Shown in pieces: positions 45,508-55,275 of a stretch of DNA of 64,000 nucleotides. The first letter of the stretch is position 1. Each line of letters begins with the position of its first letter. This DNA is from JAHDFB01 sp965658745 (GTDB taxonomy: Bacteria; Bacteroidota; Bacteroidia; Chitinophagales; Saprospiraceae): positions 62,001 through 126,000 of the forward strand of contig CBFHTK010000001.1 in assembly GCA_965658745.1 (NCBI GenBank), written 5' to 3'. The translations under genes and the position numbers were made by a program. The notes below the pieces were generated by a model, which saw only the letters and a program-made list of their open reading frames with translations, had not been told where the DNA came from and did not search any database.

Positions 45508-47184
45508 ATGGCAAGTCATATTCAAAATGAGTCTTTCTTAAAGCAGAACCTAGGGGTTCTTTCCATTATTGCTTGGTTTGGAATTCTTGTTCTACAAGCT
45601 TTCCTGTCACCACTGCATATAGATGAAGCCTACTACCGTTTGTATGGCCAAGCGTTAGATTGGGGCTATTTTGATCATCCTCCAGGCATTGCAATAGCAA
45701 CTGCATTGAGTGAGCGAATCTTGCCCTTGGGTAACCTATCAGTTCGATTCATACCTATTCTGCTTCATATTTTTAGTTTGGAAATTGGTTGGAATACTTT
45801 CAAAAGGATTAGTCCTAATACTACTTCATTTCGCTTCCCAGTTTTTGCTTTGGTGCTATTTCTACCAATGCTTCATGTGTATAGTTTTATAGCTACTCCA
45901 GATGTTGTGTTGTTTTTTACTGCTATCTTATTTTGCAATGCATTTGTTAAGCTTAAGAAAGATGATAAACTCTGGATGTGGATTTGGTGGGGTTTAACTA
46001 TGGCTTTGCTCATGTATAGCAAATACCACGGTATTTTAATCATTGGGTTTTCAATTCTCTCGGATATCAAGCTTCTACGTCGACCGAGATTCTATCTCGC
46101 AGTAATTGTTGCCCTACTTGCCTTTATTCCTCATATAGCCTGGCAATATGCTCACGACTGGGCTTCTATAAATTTTCACCTCTTTGAGCGACATACACAA
46201 GTTGAATGGTACTCTCCATTCTTATATCTAGGCATGTTGGTACTAGTATTCAACCCTCTATTACTTTGGAAGTTCGGAAGGAAGTTGGTTTCTAAAGCAG
46301 GAGACAGTTGGGATAGAATGATGTTGTTTGTATTTTGGGGTATCGTAGGATTCTTTTTACTTCAGTCATTTCGAGCGGATGTTCAGGCTCAATGGATTTT
46401 GCTAGCCTACATTCCATTTATGTACTTCATTATGAAATCATTTACAGGTGACGGAACCGACAAAACGAATTTCAACTTTGTGTACTTAGCAGCAAATCTG
46501 ACTATTATTATTTTCATACATCTTTGTCTCACGTTTAATCTGCTGCCCACAAACCTGGGAATGTTTGGTCAAAAAGAGTACGCAGAACAAATTAAAGCTG
46601 ATTCAAAAGGCTTACCAGTAGTATTCTACAATTCATATAAGCGGGCAAGCATTTATAGTTGGTATACAAAAGAGTATGCCCATTCCTACAATACAGCGTA
46701 TTCGCGTAAAAATCAATTTAATATTTGGTATCGTGACTCTGTCATGTACGATGAGGATGTTTATTTTGTAGGGATGCATTTTGAATCCGAACCAGCTATT
46801 AAATACGGAACTTCAGACTACGGAGTTGTAAAAAAATACGCCCCAAGTGATAAAATCAAAGTTCATTTAATTGATGTCGAGCTAAAGGGCGACAGTATTA
46901 AAGCCTCGGTAGAAATTGAGAATCCATATAAAGTATCACTTCAATATCCACAATCATATCATTTAGCAATCTACTACTTTTCTGATTTCTTGAATGATGC
47001 TGAAAGGCAATCTTTCTCGTATCAACCATTTAAAGTAGATGCTAATAGTGTACTAATAAAGGAATTAATCTGGGTCAAGCCCAAAAACTTAGATAATAAA
47101 ATCAGCTTTGGAATAGCTACTTCCCATAATGATTGGCCTGACGGACCTATAATGAGACGTCATTCGCTCAATAATGGTCAGTAG
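45508..47184 (+). CDS. Family 39 glycosyltransferase (ArnT/PMT-like)
   Basis: A 558-residue polytopic membrane protein with about 10-12 hydrophobic helices. The first periplasmic loop carries LHIDEAYYRLYGQALDWGYFDHPPG, split here as LHIDEAYYRLYG and GYFDHPPG, the DE motif typical of GT39 enzymes that transfer sugars from a polyprenyl-phosphate donor. A soluble C-terminal domain of about 150 residues follows (VHLIDVELKGDSIKASVEI). It begins 24 bases after the M43 protease gene. A role in glycosylating exported proteins or lipid is inferred. Confidence 0.85.
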   Translation: MASHIQNESFLKQNLGVLSIIAWFGILVLQAFLSPLHIDEAYYRLYGQALDWGYFDHPPGIAIATALSERILPLGNLSVRFIPILLHIFSLEIGWNTFKRISPNTTSFRFPVFALVLFLPMLHVYSFIATPDVVLFFTAILFCNAFVKLKKDDKLWMWIWWGLTMALLMYSKYHGILIIGFSILSDIKLLRRPRFYLAVIVALLAFIPHIAWQYAHDWASINFHLFERHTQVEWYSPFLYLGMLVLVFNPLLLWKFGRKLVSKAGDSWDRMMLFVFWGIVGFFLLQSFRADVQAQWILLAYIPFMYFIMKSFTGDGTDKTNFNFVYLAANLTIIIFIHLCLTFNLLPTNLGMFGQKEYAEQIKADSKGLPVVFYNSYKRASIYSWYTKEYAHSYNTAYSRKNQFNIWYRDSVMYDEDVYFVGMHFESEPAIKYGTSDYGVVKKYAPSDKIKVHLIDVELKGDSIKASVEIENPYKVSLQYPQSYHLAIYYFSDFLNDAERQSFSYQPFKVDANSVLIKELIWVKPKNLDNKISFGIATSHNDWPDGPIMRRHSLNNGQ

Positions 47185-47192
47185 TACAACCT

Positions 47193-47222
47193 AAAAAAAG
47201 CTGTCCAATTAAATGAACAGCT
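47193..47222 (-). terminator. Intrinsic terminator of the broken T9SS gene
   Basis: On the minus strand AGCTGTTC pairs with GGACAGCT (one G-U) and is followed by a seven-T run. It lies 25 bases beyond the ancestral stop of the pseudogene and also faces the GT39 stop. Confidence 0.75.
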
Positions 47223-47246
47223 CCCCATGTTTTCTCTTTTCTATCG

Positions 47247-48575
47247 TTAGTCTATTTTTATAAACTTCTTTATCTCCGACTGAGAGCCTGATTGCACTCG
47301 CACGAAGTACATTCCGTTACTGAAATCCTGAACGTCAACTCCAATAGATCTTCCGAAAGTTGAATTACGACTTTCTATTAGCTGTCCTTTTGAATCAAAA
47401 ATATAAGCTTGAGATTCTGAAGATGGAATTGCTTAGAATCTAATTTGAATTAAATGAATTCGCTGGATTTGGACCTACCGTGAACGCGATTTTTGACTCT
47501 GGATCGGGTTCAACTAAGCCATCATCACAATCCTCTCCCTACAATCGTATCACTGTCAAAAGATTAGACAAATTGAAACATCCTTCAATTTCATTGGCAT
47601 TCAATCCAACCTCAAGGTTCTCAACAGGGTCATTGAATGAAAGGTGCCATATAAGACAAACACCGGCTGGAGCAGACTCAAAATCAAAAGGTGGCTCTAG
47701 TGGAAGATCTAATATTACACCAAAGGTGTCAGTTATGACCCATTACGAACTATCACCTTGAGCCCCCATAATGTTGACCGTCAATGAATCTGATTCATTA
47801 TCGCCTGCACAAATATCAATACTAGTATTACCTGACTCCAGTGCAATGTCTCCACCATCTATTGGAATACAACCAGCTGTAAAACTAATTGCATCAACAT
47901 CCAATGCTGCCACATCCGCAACAATTCCTATAGGACAGTAGGGTAGTAGTTCCACATTGAAAGTAGTTGACTCCGAAACTGTAAATGCTGGAATATCTGA
48001 GAAGTCATAAACTTCCTCATTCCATTCATTTTCGGTATCTACATCCTCATTTCAAAGTCTACAGTACCATCAACCAAGATCCTAATTGAATATTTGGTTG
48101 GATAATTATTCGGTCCCGAAGGACAATCAATCCAATTGAAGGTTTCAGGTGCGTTCTCAAAAAAGCGTATCTCAGATACAAGGGTAGGATCTGTACCCAA
48201 GGGATTAACTGTGATATCGAATCTAATTGCTTTATCATCACTAGGATCATATTCACAATTATCACTAATCCCAACACACATAGCTGTCGAATTATCGACT
48301 CCAGGTGAGCACGATTGCATATTTATGTCCGGATTTAATCGATAAAGATGTCCACCTTCAACCACAAGCTCCAAGCAGTCACTTGTATTAAAAACTTCCG
48401 GCGTGAATTCTGAATAGTCAGTTGCTGAACCTGGCACCACAGAGTTTGATAAACACTCTTCAAGATCAAACCTTACTACTGAAGGTTCGTCATCTCCACA
48501 AAAAAATGTAGCTGCATAGGATTCATTTGAGAAGCTAATTAAGATTAAGCAAAATAAAAGTAAGAGTCTAAACAT
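47247..48575 (-). pseudogene. Broken T9SS-secreted protein gene
   Basis: The gene starts at 48575 with a signal peptide (LLLLFCLILISFSNESYA) and 178 intact residues, then shifts frame near 48039-48045. The second frame continues from DTENEWNEEVYDFSDIPAF through in-frame stops TAA (47743-47745) and TAG (47539-47541) to VGPNPANSF. Near 47455 a one-base shift moves to a third frame, which has TAA at 47433-47435, then the type A sorting domain (YIFDSKGQLIESRNSTFG to SEIKKFIKID) and the ancestral stop at 47247-47249. Rejoined it would be about 440 residues, a T9SS cargo. Two frameshifts and three nonsense codons by my reading. Confidence 0.85.
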
Positions 48576-48944
48576 ATTTTTGGTTTTTGGTATAGAATTA
48601 TGAATTAATATAGACTAGATATAGGAGATAATCTTGAATTGCCGTAATGGTCATAGATGATGAATTCTAGAAACATCACACAACTTATCTTTGTTGTTAT
48701 ATGCAATAGACCCTGTTTAGGTTGTTTTTGTAGCTAAAAAAAGTATAAATTATCTAAAGTTTTCAAATCTCCCTTTCAATGATAAATCGATAGTTTGGAG
48801 ATCAAGGTAACTCATAACTATATGAAAAAACTATTGTAAGTCCTGAATAGCTTTCCGAATGTAGTGTGTGGAGACGCTTCTAATGTAAACAAATGATCTT
48901 CATCAATCTAACTGCTAAAGACTGATTCTAACGTCAGTAAAAAT
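48576..48944. other. 369-base intergenic stretch
   Basis: The stretch between the broken T9SS gene and the methyltransferase gene. Short frames such as KKLL-stop-VLNSFPNVV occur but none can be supported as a gene. No RNA gene, repeat or good promoter box was seen. Confidence 0.5.
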
Positions 48945-49736
48945 CTACTTGGATATAACGTAATAACCACATGTAGTTAGAAAATTCCGTAAATAGGGTA
49001 TGGAGGCTATCAAGCCGAGTTGCTTTCTAGGTCTTAAATTAAATTTATACTGGTAGATGGGATTGATAAAAAACAGCTTACGTTTTCTAATTTGAAAAGC
49101 TGATTGCTTACAAGTATACTCAAAACGTTCCAATGAAATTCCCGTCTCTTTGATCTCTTCAAGCTCCAGAATCTTTTGATCTGATTCACCTCCTGCTTTT
49201 AACAAACCTTTATAAAGCCTCATTGGCAAAAGATGATAATAAGGCAGGTAGGATAGAAACTTTGATTCACAAATTTGCTGATGCCCACCAAAAGGCATTT
49301 GCCATGGTGGGAATCCGAAAAATATCACTCCATTATTTTTCAAAAAGTTACCAATTTGATCCATGAACCTTACTTGATCAGGAATATGTTCTATAACATC
49401 CTTTAAAATTATCAGGTCAAAACGGTTTCCAATATCTTTCTCTATATCTATATCATAGATATTCTTATTGATGAAGCGTATCAAGCCTGATTCAAGTTCT
49501 GAACTCATAAAACCAGACGCCAACTTTATTCTTGAAGAAAGCAATTCAATACCTACGCATCTATTTTCTAGCTCGGTAAATGCTTTTAAAACGCCAGCTT
49601 CAGCGCAACCTATCTCGAGTACATCAAGTTTTTTATCAAAATCTAGTTGATCTGATAAAAAGGGAATGATATGTTCTTTCGCTGTTTTATACTGTATATC
49701 AAAATACCTTCTCTTATCCTTGTGAAACGCTCTCAT
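48945..49736 (-). CDS. Class I SAM-dependent methyltransferase
   Basis: A 263-residue methyltransferase. Motif I is DVLEIGCAEAG (38-48), and the acidic motif and LIILKDVIEHIPDQ (motif IV-like) follow. The stretch FFGFPPWQMPFGGHQQICES recurs in methyltransferases associated with surface polysaccharide or small-molecule modification. No partner genes are adjacent, since the CHU_C gene behind it has its own terminator, so the substrate cannot be inferred. Confidence 0.8.
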   Translation of the reverse strand: MRAFHKDKRRYFDIQYKTAKEHIIPFLSDQLDFDKKLDVLEIGCAEAGVLKAFTELENRCVGIELLSSRIKLASGFMSSELESGLIRFINKNIYDIDIEKDIGNRFDLIILKDVIEHIPDQVRFMDQIGNFLKNNGVIFFGFPPWQMPFGGHQQICESKFLSYLPYYHLLPMRLYKGLLKAGGESDQKILELEEIKETGISLERFEYTCKQSAFQIRKRKLFFINPIYQYKFNLRPRKQLGLIASIPYLRNFLTTCGYYVISK

Positions 49737-49793
49737 AAATGGACTTTCGTAGCTTAAAAGTATTAAGATTTATCATTATATGTACTAAAACGT

Positions 49794-49827
49794 AAAAAAA
49801 AGGAGCTAACTCTGAGAATTAGCTCCT
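49794..49827 (-). terminator. Intrinsic terminator of the CHU_C surface protein gene
   Basis: On the minus strand AGGAGCTAA pairs with TTAGCTCCT around a short loop and is followed by seven T residues. It lies about 28 bases beyond the stop of the gene at 49855. Confidence 0.85.
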
Positions 49828-49854
49828 AATCTTAATATTCTAATTCTATAAAAT

Positions 49855-52800
49855 CTATCGAAGTAATAGTAGATCACCTTTCCACTCAATTTCACTTCCA
49901 TCAGCATATTGCATAACAATTCGGTAGAAATATGTTCCTCCTGGTTGTGCTACATTATTGAATCTTCCATTCCATCCTGTTTCAGTCGCACATTGAAAGT
50001 CCTCACATAAGTATACACGTTGGCCCCAACGGTTGAAAACACTAAAATCTTTAACTTCTAGCGGGGTCAATCCCTTTCCAAAATCTACGACTCTAAACAC
50101 ATCGTTATTTCCATCATTGTTTCCTGGAGAAAATGCGTTCGGCAACTGGAATCTATTTCGCACACATACATCAAGTCCTCCTGAGCCTGTACAACCCATC
50201 ATATCTACTATTGTCCAGTAATAATTCAAGAATGTTTCACCAGCGTTTGCATCTTCTGATCCAGGTAAGGTAATAGTAATCGGATTATCATTAGTGACCC
50301 CTTCGATCTCTCCTTCAGGAGAGAACCATGTTAGTGTGCTACCTTCTGGAATATTAGGGAATACATTAGCAGTAAGTATTATCTCATTACCATAGAAATT
50401 ACAGGCAGTATCTGGCATCGTAGTAATGTTGCCGTCATAGCTAAGTACTTCGACATTCATTGATGCTGATGTTGGACAACCATCAACATCTCCGTTGATT
50501 GTAACAACTGTGTTATCAGTTATATTGGATAGTAGTGGATCTGGACAATCGTCACAAGAGAATTCCCCTGAGTCCGATGACCATTCTATTTCATCCAATT
50601 CACCATTTGCCATTACATCATATTGAATGTCTTCTCCTTCGCAAATCAAAGTGTCATTCAACAAGATTTCAATACTTGGATCTATTACGTTTATTGAAAT
50701 ACTATCCTCAACAGAACATGCACCATTAGTAGTTGTACGAATGTATGTAAGTGTTTCTTCTGCTCCAAGGACTATATTGTAATCAGAGGTAGAAGAATTG
50801 GGTGCTAATCCTAATGCAGGATCCCATAAGTGCTCAATCAAAGGATATTGAAAGTTCTTATATCCCGGAGATGTAAACGTTATAGTTTCACCTTTACAAT
50901 ATGGATCTCTTACAGGGATAGCTTCAATAGGCATATCAGGTAACGAGTCAACATATACTCTGAACTCTGTAAATGAAGCACAAATTCCATTGTCAGAATT
51001 TACTATAAAATCAGTTGTTACATTTGGAAAAACGCGTACTGAACCATCTCCTGTCACCTCTACAAATTCGGCAGGCTCCCAAGTTAGAGTAGCATCAAAT
51101 GGTTGAAATATAGCATTCAAATCAAGCGTATCTCCAAGACATAATCTGAGGGAATCACCTTGCTGAATAGAAATCTCGTTTGGTATAATTTCTATATTAT
51201 ACTGAAAAGTGTCAGCACAAAATCCACTCGGACTAGTAACATATAATTCGTAACTTATATCTTCTTCTGGAATCGATGTTGTGAAAGGATCCAATGGATC
51301 ACTTAAGAAATCTTCAGGATTCCATTCAAATAATGTCCCATTGAAGGAAAAACCTGGTTGATTCAATTGTAATTCAGTGTCTTGGCAAATCACCGTGTCA
51401 GTTACCAATGGCTGAATAACTGTAAATGGATCAACAAAAACGGTCACTTCATCTTGAGCGATACAACCATTCAATTCAACAGTCACTGTAATTAACTGTT
51501 CAAAGCCTACGAAACCAAAATTTGGAACGTAGTCAACGGTAGGCCCGGTCTGTCCGTTCAAAAATCCGAAAGGGTCACTCCACGAAATATTACTATCATC
51601 AATATTATTGATAGCAGTCAGAGTTATTGTATCAAAAACACAAATCTGCAAACTATCATCGGTCACTATTTCGACAATTGGATCGACATTATTAATATAA
51701 ACTGAGTCCAAGCCTATACATGCTGGATCAGTAAATGGATCAATTTTTCCTTCAACGTATACCCAACCAGTGTACCCTGCTTCTACTGTCGGATTGGAAA
51801 TAAACGGATTATCGAAGACATTAAATGGAGACCATGTGTAAGAAGTTGCACCGGAAGCTTCAAGACTTACAAAATTACCTTCACAGACAATAATCGTATC
51901 CTGTGGTACATCAATTTCCACCTTGATATTCTCTCGTATAAAGACTTCAGTAGATGCGACTTCAACGTCTCCACAACCAAAATCTCGGAATAATTTAATA
52001 ATTACTGTTTCGTCTCCTTCAACGATAGCATCGTCAAAAACATCGATAGGGAACTTAGCCTCAACTTGTCCCGCACCAAAAATAATAGTATCTGGAATAC
52101 CCAAAATAAAATCGTCAGGTTGAGTCGCAGTTCCAGATACAACTACTGTATATTCTGTTGTTTCGTCAACTGGTGTATCCAAAAAGATAATAATTGTATC
52201 CGTTGACTCTCCTAGACATTTCTCTACAAAATAGTCTAAACCTGAGGTAAACTTGGTTCCAATTTGTGGCGTACCAGATCTAATTTCTGAAATAAATACA
52301 CCACTATCAAATGCGCTGTCACCTCTATCTGCAACGGCAAATTTCAAGTGATAAGTTGAACATGGCTGGACTATTGCAGAAGCTGTCAGAGATTTCTTGT
52401 TACCCAAGAACCCTGAAGTTAAACCGTCATATTGCAAACTCTGTCCTTCATCATTATTTCTGTAGTACTCCCAATTGGAAAAATTGTTAACTGTATTGAT
52501 TGAAATGGGTTGATCAGTACCTGGAATGACCGCCATGTTGTCTTTTCCATTTAATTCTGGAATACCGGGAATTCCTGGGCCTTCGATCAACAATGCAAAA
52601 ATATCATTAAAACTATTAACGAATTCTGGATACTCTTCTGAACCGAAGATATACTCAAAATTAAGTTCCTCTGCATACACAGTGACATCTACCTCAATTA
52701 CGCAAGCGTCATTTGATAGTTGACCATTATCATATAAATCGGAAAGTATGTCAAGGTCTTCATCTCCAGGTGCGAAGAGTAATTCACCTATTCCTCCTTG

Positions 52801-53901
52801 GTTATTGGGACCTATTGCATTGGTTGCTCGTCCTGAAGTAAGAAGAAGTCCTTTGCTCATACCAAGATCAGTATCATCTCCTCCATCAAATGTACCAAAA
52901 GCAATCTCGGGACAAATAATTGTATCAACTGTGACTTGTGCTAGTGGAGTTGAGATCGCTGCTTCGATTTCTTCTATGGTAGCCCCTTCATTTACCGCAA
53001 GCGGCACATCTTGCGGACATGGATTAATTGAACATTCCCAGTCAGCTTTAAATCCTTCGAAGTTCACATTTGGTCCTGAAGTAAAACGTATGGTCAAGCA
53101 AGAATCCGCGCGAACTTGATAGCAAACAGCTCCACCTCCGTCGTCAAAACCTCCTCCGTTAATTTCAGAAATCTGCGGCGAATTAATATCTGGTCCATTG
53201 AAAAACTGAATGTTATCACCTCCGAAGCCACCTTCGATATTGTAGTATTCCATATTGAAAGTAACACACTGGTGAAACTCTTGAGGACAAATAACAAATG
53301 TAAAATCTTCATTATCACCATAATTTCCGTCTGGTCCTCCAGAATCGTAAAGAGTACCTGTACAATCATTTGAAAAACCTTCGTCAATATTTACATCTGG
53401 AGACTTCTCTTCAACGCAGACTAGGAAATCACCCTCAGCGTTATTATCTCCGTAATTATCAACTCTGATGTAGTAGAGTTCACTTGGAGTTAAGTTAACA
53501 AGGTCTAGTTCTACTACTTGATCTCCAACAGCCCCAGTCACACAATTATTTAGAAACAAGTTATCCTCTGAACAGAATCCTCTATAAATTGCATACTGTA
53601 TATTGTCAAGTGGGTCGTTGTCGCCATCCTCCGTCGACGAAATTGTAACGGTGTAGTCTGTTATTACAGCATCAGTAACAAACTGAAACCAGACATCGTT
53701 GGATGGAGGATTGGAAATAAAGCATCCTGGTTCGTTGTCGTTTCCTACATCAGTAGGAGTGGAATTTACATTATCGTAAATAGTTGTTGGACAAACAGGC
53801 GCAACTCCCAAATCAATCACGCCACTACAGTCGTCATTGGTTGGTTGAGCATATAATACTATTGAGATAAAAACAAAAAGTAAACTATATAAATACTTCA
53901 T
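49855..53901 (-). CDS. Giant surface protein with CUB-like, choice-of-anchor-L and CHU_C domains
   Basis: A 1348-residue exported protein. A signal peptide (YLYSLLFVFISIVLYAQ) is followed by a pre-peptidase-like region at about 20-165, a CUB-like domain at about 178-290 (CTGTLYDSGGPDGNYG), and a choice-of-anchor L domain at about 290-550 (FGSEEYPEFVNSFNDIFALLI). Calx-like and PKD-like repeats fill about 560-1240. The end is the gliding-motility-associated CHU_C domain (LPNAFSPGNNDGNNDVF to RVYLCEDFQ, then WNGRFNNVAQPGGTYFYR), a type B T9SS signal. It is probably displayed on the surface for adhesion or motility. Confidence 0.9.
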   Translation of the reverse strand: MKYLYSLLFVFISIVLYAQPTNDDCSGVIDLGVAPVCPTTIYDNVNSTPTDVGNDNEPGCFISNPPSNDVWFQFVTDAVITDYTVTISSTEDGDNDPLDNIQYAIYRGFCSEDNLFLNNCVTGAVGDQVVELDLVNLTPSELYYIRVDNYGDNNAEGDFLVCVEEKSPDVNIDEGFSNDCTGTLYDSGGPDGNYGDNEDFTFVICPQEFHQCVTFNMEYYNIEGGFGGDNIQFFNGPDINSPQISEINGGGFDDGGGAVCYQVRADSCLTIRFTSGPNVNFEGFKADWECSINPCPQDVPLAVNEGATIEEIEAAISTPLAQVTVDTIICPEIAFGTFDGGDDTDLGMSKGLLLTSGRATNAIGPNNQGGIGELLFAPGDEDLDILSDLYDNGQLSNDACVIEVDVTVYAEELNFEYIFGSEEYPEFVNSFNDIFALLIEGPGIPGIPELNGKDNMAVIPGTDQPISINTVNNFSNWEYYRNNDEGQSLQYDGLTSGFLGNKKSLTASAIVQPCSTYHLKFAVADRGDSAFDSGVFISEIRSGTPQIGTKFTSGLDYFVEKCLGESTDTIIIFLDTPVDETTEYTVVVSGTATQPDDFILGIPDTIIFGAGQVEAKFPIDVFDDAIVEGDETVIIKLFRDFGCGDVEVASTEVFIRENIKVEIDVPQDTIIVCEGNFVSLEASGATSYTWSPFNVFDNPFISNPTVEAGYTGWVYVEGKIDPFTDPACIGLDSVYINNVDPIVEIVTDDSLQICVFDTITLTAINNIDDSNISWSDPFGFLNGQTGPTVDYVPNFGFVGFEQLITVTVELNGCIAQDEVTVFVDPFTVIQPLVTDTVICQDTELQLNQPGFSFNGTLFEWNPEDFLSDPLDPFTTSIPEEDISYELYVTSPSGFCADTFQYNIEIIPNEISIQQGDSLRLCLGDTLDLNAIFQPFDATLTWEPAEFVEVTGDGSVRVFPNVTTDFIVNSDNGICASFTEFRVYVDSLPDMPIEAIPVRDPYCKGETITFTSPGYKNFQYPLIEHLWDPALGLAPNSSTSDYNIVLGAEETLTYIRTTTNGACSVEDSISINVIDPSIEILLNDTLICEGEDIQYDVMANGELDEIEWSSDSGEFSCDDCPDPLLSNITDNTVVTINGDVDGCPTSASMNVEVLSYDGNITTMPDTACNFYGNEIILTANVFPNIPEGSTLTWFSPEGEIEGVTNDNPITITLPGSEDANAGETFLNYYWTIVDMMGCTGSGGLDVCVRNRFQLPNAFSPGNNDGNNDVFRVVDFGKGLTPLEVKDFSVFNRWGQRVYLCEDFQCATETGWNGRFNNVAQPGGTYFYRIVMQYADGSEIEWKGDLLLLR

Positions 53902-54047
53902 AAATACTTGATAGATTCTAGTTAGATTTTTCCGTTAAATCCTTCTTGAAGAATCGTCCGGATATTGTGTTGATACAAGCACGGCTATAATTGATGCTTA
54001 ACAGTACAATAATAACGAAAAGTAGAAAATAAACGGGAATAAACGCA

Positions 54048-54515
54048 TCAATTACATTGTTCTAATTGATTTTTTACCTCGGACAGTCCTAGAACGACAT
54101 TTTTTGAAGTGAATTCGGCTAATATATAATTAACCAAGTTTGTCATATCCACTTCAGAAATTTTGGGGAAACCCGTCATTGGCATAGCGTATACTTTACC
54201 TTCGACTACGATCGTATCCTTAATACCGTATCTTATAATACAGGGTAGATACTGACTGTTTTCAAAAAGATAATCAGCGTCTTTTAAAGGTGGGTAAAGG
54301 CTTCTCAGTCCTTCACCATCAACACCATGACAATTAGAACACTGTTTCAGATAAATTGCCTCACCCTGATGAAATTGAGGTCTGCAGCTATATGCGACAG
54401 ATAGAGTAGCTATCAAGAATAGTAGTAATATGAGAGGGTTCTTTATTCTTTTTTGGGCTCCGACCCAAGAACTTTTTGTACGAATAATTCGAAGCATTTT
54501 ATTTCGAATATTCAT
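54048..54515 (-). CDS. Monoheme cytochrome c lipoprotein
   Basis: A 155-residue cytochrome c with heme motif CSNCH (Cys59, Cys62, His63) and a probable axial Met in YAMPMTGFP. It has a lipobox-like VAYSC (Cys44) after a hydrophobic segment (PLILLLFLIATLSVAYS), so it is likely membrane-anchored in the periplasm. An alternative ATG at 54497 would remove the 17-base overlap with the SCO gene. The SCO neighbour suggests a role linked to copper delivery to cytochrome oxidase or respiratory electron transfer. Confidence 0.85.
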   Translation of the reverse strand: MNIRNKMLRIIRTKSSWVGAQKRIKNPLILLLFLIATLSVAYSCRPQFHQGEAIYLKQCSNCHGVDGEGLRSLYPPLKDADYLFENSQYLPCIIRYGIKDTIVVEGKVYAMPMTGFPKISEVDMTNLVNYILAEFTSKNVVLGLSEVKNQLEQCN

Positions 54516-55125
54516 TCAACAGTTTATCTATGTCTAATAGAAGCTGACTTACCTCCTCTGGATCAGTTCCATCTGCAAAAGATCTGATTTTTCGATCCTT
54601 GTCCACTAAGATGATTTTACCAGTATGGTTTATCCCTCCTGGTGCTTGAGGATCTTCAATGACGATATTCATATAGTCATCAACAATGTTGTGAATATCA
54701 TCCTTTGGACCAGTCACCAAATGCCACTTCGGTGCCTCAATCTCAAGATTCTCACCATAATTCTTCAAAACACCAATACTATCAATTTTAGGATCTAGAG
54801 TATGAGATAATAATCCCACTTGGGGATTGTCCTCATACTTGTCATAAATACGAAGCATCTGACTCATGACTGTAGGGCATATAGTAGGGCAGGTGGTAAA
54901 AAAGAAATCAGCTACGTAGATCTTATCTTCGAAATCAGAATTAGTCACGGTATTTCCTAATTGATTTGTAAAGCTAAAATCCGGTATAGTGTGGTCAACT
55001 TCTACTCCGTCAACCTTTTTCTTATTGCCTAATACTGGGAGTGGCTTATCTTGTTTACATGCAACAAGCAAAGCAAAACTTGACAAAAGTATTAAAACAA
55101 AAAGGCTATTGATCTTAAGTGACAT
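54499..55125 (-). CDS. SCO family copper chaperone lipoprotein
   Basis: 208 residues from the ATG at 55125, which gives a lipoprotein signal (LFVLILLSSFALLVAC, Cys23) and is downstream of a -7 box. The thioredoxin-fold carries the copper-binding CxxxC pair Cys79 and Cys83 in TTCPTICPT and His167 in INHTGK, all typical of Sco1/PrrC. The protein matures the CuA site of cytochrome c oxidase or acts as a thiol redox protein in the periplasm. It is co-transcribed with the cytochrome c gene. Confidence 0.92.
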   Translation of the reverse strand: MSLKINSLFVLILLSSFALLVACKQDKPLPVLGNKKKVDGVEVDHTIPDFSFTNQLGNTVTNSDFEDKIYVADFFFTTCPTICPTVMSQMLRIYDKYEDNPQVGLLSHTLDPKIDSIGVLKNYGENLEIEAPKWHLVTGPKDDIHNIVDDYMNIVIEDPQAPGGINHTGKIILVDKDRKIRSFADGTDPEEVSQLLLDIDKLLNEYSK

Positions 55126-55143
55126 TTCATTGAATTTTATGAA

Positions 55144-55151
55144 CAAAGGTA
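55144..55151 (-). promoter_or_regulatory. Bacteroidota -7 box for SCO-cytochrome c operon
   Basis: The minus strand reads TACCTTTG (TAnnTTTG), 18 bases before the ATG at 55125. It lies inside the longer ORF that begins at 55167, so the shorter protein is preferred. Confidence 0.55.
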
Positions 55152-55275
55152 GATAGAATACAAACATATAATAACATACTTATGTTTAGACTATATTGGT
55201 CAAGAAATAGGTTAAAAAGTACATAATTTAAGTCTTGTTTCACAATTGACCGGTATTCGATCTAATTTAATAATT

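Noticed and set aside
53094..53387. Minus-strand frame of about 97 residues inside the CHU_C protein gene
   Set aside because: It lies in another frame of a clearly coding gene, has low-complexity sequence and no start context, so it is a shadow.
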